Source: Microtetraspora glauca | Lineage (GTDB): Bacteria; Actinomycetota; Actinomycetes; Streptomycetales; Streptomycetaceae | DNA length: 45,517 bases | Assembly: GCA_000721275.1 (NCBI GenBank) | Contig: JOFO01000046.1 | Span: 1 to 45,517, forward strand | Reading direction: 5' to 3' | Shown: piece after piece, positions 33,401-41,287 of the stretch | How positions within the stretch are numbered: position 1 is the stretch's first letter | Layout: the number at the start of each line of letters is the position of its first letter | The notes under the pieces: generated by a model | Seen by the model: only the letters and a program-made list of their open reading frames with translations | The model's database searches: none | What the model was told of the DNA's origin: nothing | Program-made: the position numbers and the translations under genes

Positions 33401-34739
33401 GCTCCCCGTAGCGCTGGGCGTACGACCGCCACGGCGCCCACTCCGGCGCGTCCGGCCCGTCCGGCGCCGGCACGTCCGGGTCGCCGAGGGACCGCACGCG
33501 GATCCGGGCGGCGGCGCGGGCGTCCACGCCGGGTACGGCTCCGAGGACGCGGGCGGCCTCGTCGCGGTCGGCCCCCGGGTCGAGGCGCAGGGCGCCGCCG
33601 GCGAGCGCGCGGGCCAGCGGACCGGCGACCGGGTGGCCGGTCAGCGCGGCCGGGGCGGGGAACAGCGCCCGGAGCGTCCCGTCGGGGGCGTCGAGCGGGA
33701 CGCCGGACGCGGCCAGCACCCGGGCCGACTCCTCGGGGCCCAGCACGGTCCGCAGCGCGTACTCCTCCGGATCCGCGGCGCCCGGCGAGCGGACGCCCGG
33801 CCGGGCGGCGACGACGGCGGCGAGCCGCGGGTCGGCGCCCAGCCGCTCGGCGACCGCGTACGGGTCGGCGTCGAGGTCCAGGAGCCGGCGCAGCCGGTGC
33901 ACGGCGGTGGTGAGGTCGCGCAGCTCGGCGAGGTGCAGCCGGGCCTCCAGCCAGCGGCCGGCCGACCGCTCGCCGACCGCGACGACGCCGGGCCCGTACG
34001 GCAGCCGCAGGGTCCGCCGGTAGGTGCGGTCGCCCGGCGGCCCGGTGACCTCCTCGACGCCCGGCAGCGCCTCGGCGGCCAGCAGGTCGAAGACCTCCCC
34101 GGCGGCGTACGGCCCCCGGTACGCGAGCCGCAGCGGCACGCCCGCCGCGTCCTTGGGGCCGGGCGCGCCGGGCGTCTCGGCGCGCAGCTCGGTCGGGGTG
34201 CGGGCGTACACGGCCCGGATGGTGTCGTTGAACTGCCGGATGCTGCTGAAACCCGCCGCGAACGCGACCTCGGTGACGGGCAGCGCGGTGGTCTGGAGCA
34301 GCAGCCGGGCGGTGTGCGCCCGCTGGGCGCGGGCCAGCGCCATCGGGCCGGCGCCCAGCTCGGCGGTGAGCTGGCGCTGGACCTGCCGGGCGCTGTACCC
34401 GAGGCGCACGGCGAGCCCGGGCACGCCCTCCCGGTCCACGACGCCGTCGCCGATCATCCGCACCGCCCGCCCGACGACGTCGGCCCGCACGTTCCACTCG
34501 GCGGAGCCGGGCACGGCGTCGGGCCGGCAGCGGCGGCAGGCCCGGAAGCCGTGGCCCTGGGCGGCGGCGGCCGTGGTGAAGAAGGACACGTTCCGCCGCT
34601 TGGGCGTGACGGCGGGGCAGCTGGGCCGGCAGTAGATGCCGGTGGTCCGCACGGCGAAGAAGAACTCCCCGTCGAACCGCGCGTCCCTGCTGCTCACCGC
34701 CTGGTAGAGGGTGTCGCCGGTGGCGTCGGTGTCCGTCAT
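33387..34739 (-). CDS. Ada/AraC/AlkA fusion: methyl-DNA sensor with 3-methyladenine glycosylase-like domain
   Basis: A 450-residue protein. The N-terminal Ada zinc domain has Cys37, Cys41, Cys68 and Cys71 (CRPSC, CRRC), nearly at the E. coli Ada positions; the first Cys would take methyl from phosphotriesters. An AraC HTH follows (about 85-185, VTEVAFAAGFSSIRQFND), then an AlkA-like N-domain and a helix-hairpin-helix region. The C-terminus is abnormal: the hairpin reads VPGVDARAAARI and the segment after GDPDVPAPD is some 20 residues short. Regulation of alkylation repair is likely; glycosylase activity is doubtful. GGAGGC precedes the ATG. Confidence 0.85.
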   Translation of the reverse strand: MTDTDATGDTLYQAVSSRDARFDGEFFFAVRTTGIYCRPSCPAVTPKRRNVSFFTTAAAAQGHGFRACRRCRPDAVPGSAEWNVRADVVGRAVRMIGDGVVDREGVPGLAVRLGYSARQVQRQLTAELGAGPMALARAQRAHTARLLLQTTALPVTEVAFAAGFSSIRQFNDTIRAVYARTPTELRAETPGAPGPKDAAGVPLRLAYRGPYAAGEVFDLLAAEALPGVEEVTGPPGDRTYRRTLRLPYGPGVVAVGERSAGRWLEARLHLAELRDLTTAVHRLRRLLDLDADPYAVAERLGADPRLAAVVAARPGVRSPGAADPEEYALRTVLGPEESARVLAASGVPLDAPDGTLRALFPAPAALTGHPVAGPLARALAGGALRLDPGADRDEAARVLGAVPGVDARAAARIRVRSLGDPDVPAPDGPDAPEWAPWRSYAQRYGELSPG

Positions 34740-34801
34740 GCCTCCAGTGTGCGGCGGTGCGCCGCCGCACACTGGCGGGATTCGGACACGGCGCTCGGCG
34801 C

Positions 34802-35932
34802 CTACCGCAGCCGGCCCTCGCGCTTGAGGGCCAGGGCGGCGCGCCCCTCGGCGCCCTTGCGCTTCCAGTCCCTGCGGATCTCCTGGCGCATCCGGGCGTC
34901 GGTCTTGGCGACGAGCCGCTGGTTCTCGCGGAGCAGCTTGCGGTAGCTGTCGAGCCGGCGTGCGGACAGCGTCCCGTCCTCCAGCGCGGCGGCGACCGCG
35001 CAGCCCGGCTCGGACTCGTGGGAGCAGTCGTGGAAGCGGCAGTCGGCGGCCAGTTCCTCGATCTCCGCGAAGGTCTGTCCGACACCGGCCTCGGCGTCCC
35101 ACAGCCCGACGCCGCGGAGCCCGGGGGTGTCGATGAGGACCCCGCCGGCGGGCAGCACGAAGAGGTTGCGGGTGGTGGTGGTGTGCCGGCCCTTGCCGTC
35201 CACGTCCCGCGCGGCCTGCACGGTCATGACGTCCTCGCCGACGAGGGCGTTGGCGAGGGTGGACTTCCCGGCGCCGGAGACGCCGAGGAGGACGCTGGTG
35301 CCGCCGGAGACGAGCGCCGCGAGGACGTCGATGCCGTCCCCGGTGGCGGAGCTGAGCGGCAGCACCTCGACGCCGGGGGCGACCGCCCGCACGTCCTCGA
35401 CGAGGTGTGCGAGGACGACCGGGTCGGACACGAGGTCGGCCTTGGACAGGACGACGGCCGGCTGGGCGCCGGACTCCCACGCGAGGGCGAGGAACCGTTC
35501 GATCCGGCCGAGGTCCAGCTCGACGGCGAGCGAGACGGTGATGACGGCGTGGTCGACGTTGGCGGCGAGGACCTGTCCCTCGGACCGCTTGGACGAGGTG
35601 GACCGGGCGAACACGGTCCGCCGCGGCAGGCAGGCCCGCACGTACCGGGGGTCGCCGGCGCCCTCGGGGTCGACGGCCGCCCAGTCGCCGGTGCAGATCA
35701 CCCGCAGCGGGTCGTGCGGCGTGACGAACGCGGTGTCGGCCCGGACGACGCCGTCGGCGGTCGCGACGTCGCACTGCCCGCGGTCGACGCGGATCACCCG
35801 TCCCGGGACCAGCCCCTGGGCGGCGTACGGCGCGAAGCTCTCGGCCCAGCCGGAGTCCCAGCCGTGCGCGTCGAGCGAGGCGGAGGTGTTCGAGGTGGAG
35901 GTGGTGGTGCTGGAGGAAAGCGGGAAAGACAA
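34802..35932 (-). CDS. rsgA: RsgA-type circularly permuted ribosome-assembly GTPase
   Basis: A 376-residue YjeQ/RsgA GTPase. After an N-terminal OB-like domain, the G motifs occur in permuted order: SKAD (G4) at 163-166, SSATG (G5), GVSGAGKS (G1) at 217-224 and DTPG (G3) at 268-271. A zinc finger with Cys298, Cys303, His305 and Cys311 follows. RsgA matures the 30S subunit. The start is TTG at 35932 with GAAGGG 6 bases upstream. A 23-codon ORF with a far stronger ribosome-binding site and a GC hairpin lie between promoter and gene, so expression may be set by a leader. Streptomyces often carry more than one rsgA-like gene. Confidence 0.9.
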   Translation of the reverse strand: MSFPLSSSTTTSTSNTSASLDAHGWDSGWAESFAPYAAQGLVPGRVIRVDRGQCDVATADGVVRADTAFVTPHDPLRVICTGDWAAVDPEGAGDPRYVRACLPRRTVFARSTSSKRSEGQVLAANVDHAVITVSLAVELDLGRIERFLALAWESGAQPAVVLSKADLVSDPVVLAHLVEDVRAVAPGVEVLPLSSATGDGIDVLAALVSGGTSVLLGVSGAGKSTLANALVGEDVMTVQAARDVDGKGRHTTTTRNLFVLPAGGVLIDTPGLRGVGLWDAEAGVGQTFAEIEELAADCRFHDCSHESEPGCAVAAALEDGTLSARRLDSYRKLLRENQRLVAKTDARMRQEIRRDWKRKGAEGRAALALKREGRLR

Positions 35933-35965
35933 GGGAAACCCTTCACAGGGTGGCCCCGGCCGGAT

Positions 35966-35980
35966 CGCGCGCGACGCGCG
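35966..35980 (-). promoter_or_regulatory. GC hairpin between the leader ORF and rsgA
   Basis: CGCGCG-CGA-CGCGCG can form a 6-bp, very stable stem in the transcript, 18 bases after the stop of the 23-codon ORF and 33 bases before the TTG of rsgA. It could act with the leader ORF in attenuation or translational coupling. Confidence 0.4.
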
Positions 35981-35998
35981 CGGGAGAGTCGAGTGGCG

Positions 35999-36070
35999 TC
36001 AGCCGGAGACCACAGGGGTGGGAACGATGAACTCCTGCATGCGGGCAGAGCCCGGCACCGTGACCGTCAT
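35999..36070 (-). CDS. 23-residue leader peptide / small ORF upstream of rsgA
   Basis: An ATG at 36070 is preceded by the purine-rich AGGAGGTGAGG, the strongest ribosome-binding site noticed in this window. It opens a 23-codon frame ending in TGA at 35999. The peptide begins MTVTVPGSARMQEF and ends VPTPVVSG. It has no Cys, no signal and no recognised RiPP core. It ends 66 bases before the TTG of rsgA. A leader peptide controlling rsgA is the best guess; an independent small protein is possible. Confidence 0.6.
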   Translation of the reverse strand: MTVTVPGSARMQEFIVPTPVVSG

Positions 36071-36100
36071 CAATGTCCTCACCTCCTGCTTCTTCTCTAC

Positions 36101-36120
36101 GTGCTGACGCGTGCTGACGC
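36101..36120. repeat. tandem 10-bp direct repeat GTGCTGACGC
   Basis: Two exact adjacent copies of GTGCTGACGC lie in the 5' untranslated region of the small ORF, just before its ribosome-binding site on the minus strand. A third partial copy (GTGCGCGTGC) follows. Confidence 0.6.
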
Positions 36121-36197
36121 GTGCGCGTGCCGTCCCCCGGGGACGGACATGGCTGCACCATAGTCCGCCCCGGGTCACGCGCACCACCGAATTAAGT

Positions 36198-36659
36198 TCA
36201 GCGGTTGGCCGGGCTGCTGCCGAAGGTCTTCACGGCCTGGTAGTAGGTCCAGGCGGTGGAGTCGCAGGAGGTGCGGGTCAGGCCCGAGTAGCGGGTGCAG
36301 ACGCGCTTGAGGTCGGCGTAGAAGGCGTCGTCGAGGCGGGCCTTGTTGGCGCTGAAGGTGCCGGCGGCCTTGTAGTTGCGGTAGCCGAAGTCGTGGCGGG
36401 CGCAGGACATCTGGAAGGGGAAGCCGAACGGGTTGTCCGGGGAGGAGGAGCAGTAGTCCGTCGACCAGTCGAAGCCGTAGGCGGACCAGGCGCTCTGGTT
36501 GGAGCGGGCGGCGGCCCAGGCGTTGTAGCTGGTCGCGGTCGTCTGCGTCCAGCTGCTGAGCACCTGCGGCTTGTCGGCGGGGGCGGCGGAGGCGGGGGTG
36601 GCCAGGGCGATCATTCCGGCGGCCACGGTGGCGGTCACGGCGGCGACTCGACTGCGCAT
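36198..36659 (-). CDS. secreted prokaryotic phospholipase A2
   Basis: A 153-residue protein with a Sec signal (about residues 1-25, TPASA). The mature part has the Streptomyces PLA2 active site: CARHDFGYRNY with His89 and Asp90, preceded by DWSTDYCSSSPDNPFGFPF, which should supply the calcium ligands. Four cysteines (70, 86, 121, 132) can form two disulfides, as in S. violaceoruber PLA2. It hydrolyses the sn-2 ester of phospholipids outside the cell. GGGAGGACCCCTG precedes the ATG, and a strong hairpin lies directly before that site. Confidence 0.92.
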   Translation of the reverse strand: MRSRVAAVTATVAAGMIALATPASAAPADKPQVLSSWTQTTATSYNAWAAARSNQSAWSAYGFDWSTDYCSSSPDNPFGFPFQMSCARHDFGYRNYKAAGTFSANKARLDDAFYADLKRVCTRYSGLTRTSCDSTAWTYYQAVKTFGSSPANR

Positions 36660-36679
36660 CAGGGGTCCTCCCAGGGGAA

Positions 36680-36702
36680 GGCGCCGGGGATCTCCCGGCG
36701 CC
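36680..36702 (-). promoter_or_regulatory. 5' UTR hairpin ahead of the phospholipase A2 gene
   Basis: GGCGCCGGG and CCCGGCGCC form perfect 9-bp arms around a 5-base loop. The element ends about 20 bases before the ATG and a few bases before the GGGAGG ribosome-binding site. It may stabilise the mRNA or modulate initiation or early termination. Confidence 0.5.
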
Positions 36703-36881
36703 GTGTCGCGATCCTGGGAGAACGGGTATCACGCTGCGCTGACGCGGCGTCACAGAATCGGCATCGCTGGCGTCATGTTGCCGGTCCAGCTGCCGGGACC
36801 GCCGAACGGATGCCCGCCGGGCGGCAGCGGGAGCGGGCGCGCGTGTCCGATCCGTACAAGACCGGTGGCGTGCGGCGCGCC

Positions 36882-36887
36882 TAGCGT
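36882..36887 (+). promoter_or_regulatory. -10 element of a leaderless VOC-gene promoter
   Basis: TAGCGT fits TANNNT and ends exactly 6 bases before the ATG at 36894. No ribosome-binding site is present. This is the typical geometry of leaderless Streptomyces transcripts. Confidence 0.5.
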
Positions 36888-36893
36888 GGCGGC

Positions 36894-37304
36894 ATGGAAC
36901 TCACCCCTCGTCTCGACCTCGTCGGCCTCGTCGTCTCGGACATGGCCGCCTCGCTCGCCTTCTACCGGCGCCTCGGGATCGACGTCCCGGCCGGCGCGGA
37001 GTCCGCCCCGCACGTGGAGGCGGTGCTGCCGGGCGGGCTGCGGATCGCCTGGGACACGGAGGACACCGTCCGCTCCTTCGACCCCGGCTGGACGCGGCCG
37101 ACGGGCGGCGGCCGGGTCGAGCTCGCCTTCCGCTGCGGGGCGCCGGAGGAGGTGGACGCGGTGTACGGGGAGCTGGTCGCCGCCGGGTACGCCGGGCACC
37201 TGAAGCCGTGGGACGCGGTGTGGGGGCAGCGCTACGCGGTGGTGCTAGACCCGGACGGCTCCGGGGTGTCGCTCTTCGCGGACGTGCCCGCCGCCCGCGC
37301 GTAG
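36894..37304 (+). CDS. VOC (glyoxalase/bleomycin-resistance) superfamily protein
   Basis: A 136-residue single-domain VOC protein with the two paired beta-alpha-beta-beta-beta modules ([20 protein letters not shown], then [19 protein letters not shown]). Proteins of this type bind metals or small molecules; the substrate cannot be read from sequence. The message is probably leaderless. Its last 73 bases overlap, in antisense, the end of the AraC-type gene. Confidence 0.85.
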   Translation: MELTPRLDLVGLVVSDMAASLAFYRRLGIDVPAGAESAPHVEAVLPGGLRIAWDTEDTVRSFDPGWTRPTGGGRVELAFRCGAPEEVDAVYGELVAAGYAGHLKPWDAVWGQRYAVVLDPDGSGVSLFADVPAARA

Positions 37305-37978
37305 GCGGTGAGGGTCGTGCCGGCCAGGGCCCGGACCTCGCGGGCGAGATGGGCCTGGTCGGCGCAGCCCGCGCGGAGCGCCGCCTCCGCGTGCGGCACG
37401 CCGGACCGGACCAGGGCGAGGGCGCGCTGGAGGCGCAGGACGCGGGCGAGGGTCTTGGGGCCGTAGCCGAAGGCGTCGAGGGAGCGGCGGTGCAGCTGCC
37501 GGGCGCCGAGTCCGACCGCGCCGGCCGTCTCGGCGACCGTGCGGCCGGCCGCGAGGCGGGCCACGACGGCCCGGAGCAGCGGATCGGGTGCGGGGGCGTC
37601 GGCGGCCCTGCGCAGGGCGAGGGCGTCCAGGGCGGCGGCCCGGTCGGGCGCGTCGGTGATCCGTTCGGCGAGCCGCCGCGCCGCGGCGTCGCCCCACAGT
37701 GCGGCGAGCGGCACCCGCAGGTCGCGCAGTTCGCGGGCGGGGACGCCGAGGAGGCGGGGGGCGTCGCCGGGGGCGAAGCGGAGGCCGGCGTAGCGGGCCA
37801 CGGGCGTGTCCGCGCGGTACGCGCGCGTGTCGGGGCCCGCGACGAGGAGGCGGCCGTCGGCCCAGATCAGGTCCATGCACCCGTCGGGCACGACGAGGGC
37901 GTCGGAGACCACGGGGGCGGGCGCCGTCCGGGTCCACAGGACGGCGCCGCCGAGCCGGGCGGGGCGCTCCTCGTACAT
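37232..37978 (-). CDS. AraC family transcriptional regulator
   Basis: A 248-residue regulator. The N-terminal sensor half ([36 protein letters not shown]) is the domain often found in short actinobacterial AraC proteins. The C-terminal AraC HTH (about 150-235) has [20 protein letters not shown] and [20 protein letters not shown]. The tail beyond the HTH lies within the 73-base overlap with the VOC gene. TACCCT lies 7 bases before the ATG at 37978, so it is probably leaderless. It may regulate the VOC gene, a common pairing, but this is inferred. Confidence 0.85.
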   Translation of the reverse strand: MYEERPARLGGAVLWTRTAPAPVVSDALVVPDGCMDLIWADGRLLVAGPDTRAYRADTPVARYAGLRFAPGDAPRLLGVPARELRDLRVPLAALWGDAAARRLAERITDAPDRAAALDALALRRAADAPAPDPLLRAVVARLAAGRTVAETAGAVGLGARQLHRRSLDAFGYGPKTLARVLRLQRALALVRSGVPHAEAALRAGCADQAHLAREVRALAGTTLTAYARAAGTSAKSDTPEPSGSSTTA

Positions 37979-37985
37979 CCGTCCC

Positions 37986-37991
37986 AGGGTA
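37986..37991 (-). promoter_or_regulatory. -10 element of a leaderless AraC-gene promoter
   Basis: On the minus strand TACCCT (TANNNT) ends 7 bases before the ATG at 37978 and no ribosome-binding site is present. The element lies in the 19-base gap after the stop of the YihY/BrkB gene, so the promoter overlaps that gene's end. Confidence 0.45.
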
Positions 37992-37997
37992 GGCGGG

Positions 37998-39122
37998 TCA
38001 GTCCTTCTCCCAGCCCGTGTGGAGGCGGGCCTTGACGTCGTCCGGGGGGAGGAACCTGGACCAGCGTTCGGGGAACTCGGAGGGCATGTCGGGGTCGTCC
38101 TCGTCGACGTCCTCCGCCTCCGCTCGGATGCGGGCGACGAGCTCCGCCGCCTGGACGGCGCGGGCGCGTTCGTTGGCCTCGCGGGCGGCGGCGGTGGCGA
38201 CGGACGGCCAGACGCGGTCGATCGCCGCGTTGACGGCCGCGCCGACGAGGACCGCGAAGGCGGCGACGCCGATCCACAGGAGGATCGCGATGGGGGCGGC
38301 GAGGGAGCCGTAGATGGTGGGGCCCTCGACCTGGCTCGTCAGGTAGATCCGCAGCAGGAAGCTGCCGAGCGCCCACATCGCGAGCGCGACGAGCGCGCCG
38401 GGGATGTCCTCGATCCACGGTGACCGGACGGGGACGGACACGTGGTAGAGCGTGGTGAGGAAGGCGATGGAGAGCAGGATGACGGCCGGCCAGTAGAGGA
38501 CGGAGACGACGTCCGTGCCCCAGGGGACGAGTTCGACGACCCGGTCGGGGCCGACGACCGCGAGGGGCAGCACCACCGCCCCGATGAGCAGCGCCACGAG
38601 GTAGAGGAGGAAGGCGAGCAGCCGGGTCTTGACGATGCCGCGGTGCCCGTCGAGGCCGTACATGACGGTGATGGTGTCGATGAAGACGTTCACCGCGCGG
38701 GAGCCGGACCACAGGGCGATGGCGAAGCCGAGGGAGACCAGCTCCGGACGTTTCGCCTGGGTGATGTCGTCGAGGACGGGCTGCGCGATCTCCCGGACGC
38801 CGCGGTCGGAGAGGACCGTGCCGGCCGCCCGGAGGATGTTCTCCTGGATGCTGGCGACCGTGTCGGTGTTGGTCCAGTCGTCGGCGTAGCCGAGGAGGGC
38901 GATCAGGCCGAGCAGCAGGGGTGGCAGGGACAGCAGGGTGAAGAAGGCGGCCTCGGCGGCGAGGCCGAGGATCCGGTACTCGATGCACGAGTTGACGGTG
39001 TCCTTGAGGAGCAGCCAGACCATCTTCCGCTTGGAGACGTTGCGGTAGAGGACGCGGGCCCGGTGGAGCCTGCTCCACGGTCGCCGCTCCGGCCGTTCGG
39101 GTGTTTCGCTTGCTGCCTGCAC
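37998..39122 (-). CDS. YihY/BrkB family inner-membrane protein
   Basis: A 374-residue polytopic protein with about six membrane segments. The family segment [21 protein letters not shown] opens them. Others include [40 protein letters not shown] and [20 protein letters not shown]. The C-terminal 70 residues are charged and cytoplasmic. The family was once called ribonuclease BN; its real role is unclear. The GTG at 39122 gives a leaderless message, since TACGGT lies 6 bases upstream and no ribosome-binding site exists. Confidence 0.82.
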   Translation of the reverse strand: MQAASETPERPERRPWSRLHRARVLYRNVSKRKMVWLLLKDTVNSCIEYRILGLAAEAAFFTLLSLPPLLLGLIALLGYADDWTNTDTVASIQENILRAAGTVLSDRGVREIAQPVLDDITQAKRPELVSLGFAIALWSGSRAVNVFIDTITVMYGLDGHRGIVKTRLLAFLLYLVALLIGAVVLPLAVVGPDRVVELVPWGTDVVSVLYWPAVILLSIAFLTTLYHVSVPVRSPWIEDIPGALVALAMWALGSFLLRIYLTSQVEGPTIYGSLAAPIAILLWIGVAAFAVLVGAAVNAAIDRVWPSVATAAAREANERARAVQAAELVARIRAEAEDVDEDDPDMPSEFPERWSRFLPPDDVKARLHTGWEKD

Positions 39123-39127
39123 CTGCT

Positions 39128-39134
39128 TACCGTA
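39128..39134. promoter_or_regulatory. near-symmetric -10 element of a divergent leaderless promoter
   Basis: TACCGTA reads TACCGT on the plus strand and TACGGT on the minus strand, both TANNNT. Each is followed by exactly 6 bases and then a start codon: ATG at 39140 on plus, GTG at 39122 on minus. One site may thus give two leaderless transcripts. Confidence 0.55.
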
Positions 39135-39139
39135 TCGGC

Positions 39140-39481
39140 ATGGAAGCGGCCTCCCCCACAGTGACCGACCAGGCTCCGCCCCTGGTGGGGTACGACGTCT
39201 ACGCGACCGACCGCGCGCTGTCCGAGGCGGTCGCGCGGCACCTGCCGGCGGAGCTCGCCGGCGAGGCCGGCCGGGAGCTGCGGGAGCTGGGCCGGGCGAC
39301 GGGTTCGGCGCAGGTCCGGGAGTGGGCCGAGCAGGCGAACGCGTTCCCGCCGCGGCTGCGGACCCACGACCGGTACGGTCACCGGATCGACGAGGTGGAC
39401 TTCCATCCGTCCTGGTACCGGCTGCTCGGCGAGGCGGTCGCGTCGGGGCTGACGGACGCCTGGGGGCGGCCCGGGCGGTGA
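39140..39481 (+). pseudogene. AidB-like acyl-CoA dehydrogenase, N-terminal remnant
   Basis: A 113-residue frame matching only the N-terminal domain of AidB-type adaptive-response acyl-CoA dehydrogenases. Recognisable segments are PPLVGYDVYATDRALSEAV, FPPRLRTHDRYGHRIDEVDF and HPSWYRLLGEAVASGLTDAW. Full-length relatives have about 540 residues, with FAD and DNA-binding parts that are absent here. The frame stops at GRPGR-TGA. The following bases in another frame (up to 39531) look slightly AidB-like but soon end. It is probably a decayed gene; a functional short protein cannot be excluded. Confidence 0.65.
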
Positions 39482-39864
39482 GCGCGGTGGCGCGGCGGTA
39501 CGTCGGCGGGGCGGGGGGCGCGGGAGGCTGAGCCGCGCGTACCAGGGGTGGACCCGGCGGCCCGGTCGGCGGGGTGCGGGGTCGGCACGCGCGGAAGGCG
39601 GGGGTGGTGCTGCGCCGACACGGCACCACCACCCGCCGTCATCACCCTCACCCACGGGGGCGGTCCGGGGACAGAGTTGCAAAGGGTTGCAGGATTACCC
39701 GAACCGGGCTCCGTGGAGGGCTTCCGGACGGCACGATGGACCCGCGACACTGCGAGCCCGTCCCGGGGCGTTCCGGACGGGCCGTCAGGCGCCTTCAGGC
39801 ACGACCGGTCATCCGCCCGGAACTGCAGAACCGATACAGCACCCCGGGTGGCGGGGAGGGACCG
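39482..39864. other. 383-base region between the AidB remnant and GAF regulator
   Basis: No credible gene was seen. It contains a GC hairpin (39597-39637) and, nearer the GAF gene, a GTTGCAAAGGGTTGCAG direct repeat (about 39674-39690) that could be part of its promoter. The missing AidB body (some 1.3 kb) is not present. Confidence 0.55.
39597..39637. terminator. GC-rich hairpin downstream of the AidB remnant
   Basis: GGCGGGGGTGGTGC pairs with GCACCACC-A-CCCGCC: 14 pairs with one bulged A around a 12-base loop. It could terminate transcription reading through from the AidB remnant. Confidence 0.5.
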
Positions 39865-41157
39865 ATGAACAACACGCGGCTCGACATGAAGCGTCTGGCC
39901 ACCATGGACGCCGTCCAGGCGGCCCGTCTGCTGCACGTCGTCCGGGAGGAGACGCTGGCCGGGCGGACGCCGCCGATCGCGCCCCGCCCGGAGATCGACG
40001 CGTCCTGGCGCCGGATGGCCCGGCTCGGCCTCGACCCCGACCAGGGCACCAGCAGCGTCCTGCTGCGCCGCGACGAGCTGGAGCAGCGGCGGCGGAGCAC
40101 CCTGCTCGCCGAGGTGATGCAGACGCTCAGCTCCGGTCTGGCCGGGATCGCCGACGCCTCGCTCCAGATCATGGTGGTGACCGACGAGCACGGCCGGGTG
40201 CTGTGGCGGGAGGGCCATCCCTCGGTGATGCGGCAGGCGAACGGGATCTGCCTGGAGGAGGGCGCTGCCTGGACCGAGGGCACCACCGGCACCAACGCGG
40301 TCGGCACCGCCCTCGCGACCCGGCGGGCCGTGCAGGTGCACTCCGCCGAGCACTACGTGCACGCGCTGCACAACTGGACCTGCGCCGCCGCGCCCGTCCA
40401 CGACCCGCGCGACCAGCGGCTGCTGGGCGTGCTGGACGTCAGCGGGCCGGCCTCCACCTTCCACCCGTCGATGCTGGCGCTCGTCGGCTCGGTCGCCCGG
40501 CTCGCGGAGGCCGAGATGCGGGAGCGGCACCGGTCGACGGTGGAGCGGCTGCGGCAGGTGGCGGCGCCGATCCTGTGCCGGGTGGGCGGCCGGGCCGTCG
40601 CGGTCGACCCGCACGGCTGGACGGCGGCGGTGACGGGGCTGGCGCCGGTGGACCGGATCGTGCTGCCGAAGTCGTTCGGCGCCGGCACGGTCTGGCTGCC
40701 GTCGCTCGGCCTGTGCGCGGTGGAGCCGCTGCCCGGCGGCTGGCTGCTGCGGGTCCAGGAGGACACCGCCCCGGCCGGTACGGAGTCGGGCGCGGCGAGC
40801 CGCGTGGTGCTGGACCTGAGCCGGCCGCGCCGCTGGACGGTCGCGGTGTCCGGGGCGGCGGGGAGCTGGCAGCAGGAGCTGAGCCCGCGCCACGCGGAGC
40901 TGCTGTACGCGCTGGCGCTGCACCCGGAGGGGCGGACGGCGGCGGAGCTGGCGGAGGACGTGTTCGGGGACCGGACGCGGACGGTGACGGTCCGGGCCGA
41001 GATGTCGCGGGTGCGCCGCACCCTGGCGGGCGTCCTGGCGCACCGCCCGTACCGCTTCCGGGAGGAGATCGCGGTGGAGGTGCTGCGCCCGGACGACCCC
41101 GTGGACCTGCTTCCGCACTCGACGGCCCCGGCGGTCCGCGCGGCGACCCGCGTCTGA
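39865..41157 (+). CDS. GAF-domain transcriptional regulator
   Basis: A 430-residue protein. The central GAF domain (about residues 75-225) has EGAAWTEGTTGTNAVGTALA, NWTCAAAPVHDPRDQRLLGV and LDVSGPASTFHPSM. This matches the sensor half of AcoR/DhaR-like activators, but the sigma-54 AAA domain is missing. Instead the C-terminus has a winged-helix-like segment (about 335-415, LLYALALHPEGRTAAELAED). In other Streptomyces such proteins are linked to aldehyde or alcohol metabolism; no such gene is adjacent here. GGGGAGGGACCG precedes the ATG at 39865. Confidence 0.75.
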   Translation: MNNTRLDMKRLATMDAVQAARLLHVVREETLAGRTPPIAPRPEIDASWRRMARLGLDPDQGTSSVLLRRDELEQRRRSTLLAEVMQTLSSGLAGIADASLQIMVVTDEHGRVLWREGHPSVMRQANGICLEEGAAWTEGTTGTNAVGTALATRRAVQVHSAEHYVHALHNWTCAAAPVHDPRDQRLLGVLDVSGPASTFHPSMLALVGSVARLAEAEMRERHRSTVERLRQVAAPILCRVGGRAVAVDPHGWTAAVTGLAPVDRIVLPKSFGAGTVWLPSLGLCAVEPLPGGWLLRVQEDTAPAGTESGAASRVVLDLSRPRRWTVAVSGAAGSWQQELSPRHAELLYALALHPEGRTAAELAEDVFGDRTRTVTVRAEMSRVRRTLAGVLAHRPYRFREEIAVEVLRPDDPVDLLPHSTAPAVRAATRV

Positions 41158-41287
41158 CGCCCGCGCCGAGGGGCCCGCCCACCTCCTGTCCGCATGCTGG
41201 ACACCCCGTCCGGGCCGCGGGGCGGGGTGACGGGTTCGGGACCCGTCCGCCCTGGGAATCCGCCGCTCCGCATGATGCGATAGGCAC

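Noticed and set aside
35943..36161. 72-codon minus-strand frame overlapping the rsgA leader ORF
   Set aside because: The strong ribosome-binding site belongs to the other frame (start 36070); this frame has no site and no family features.
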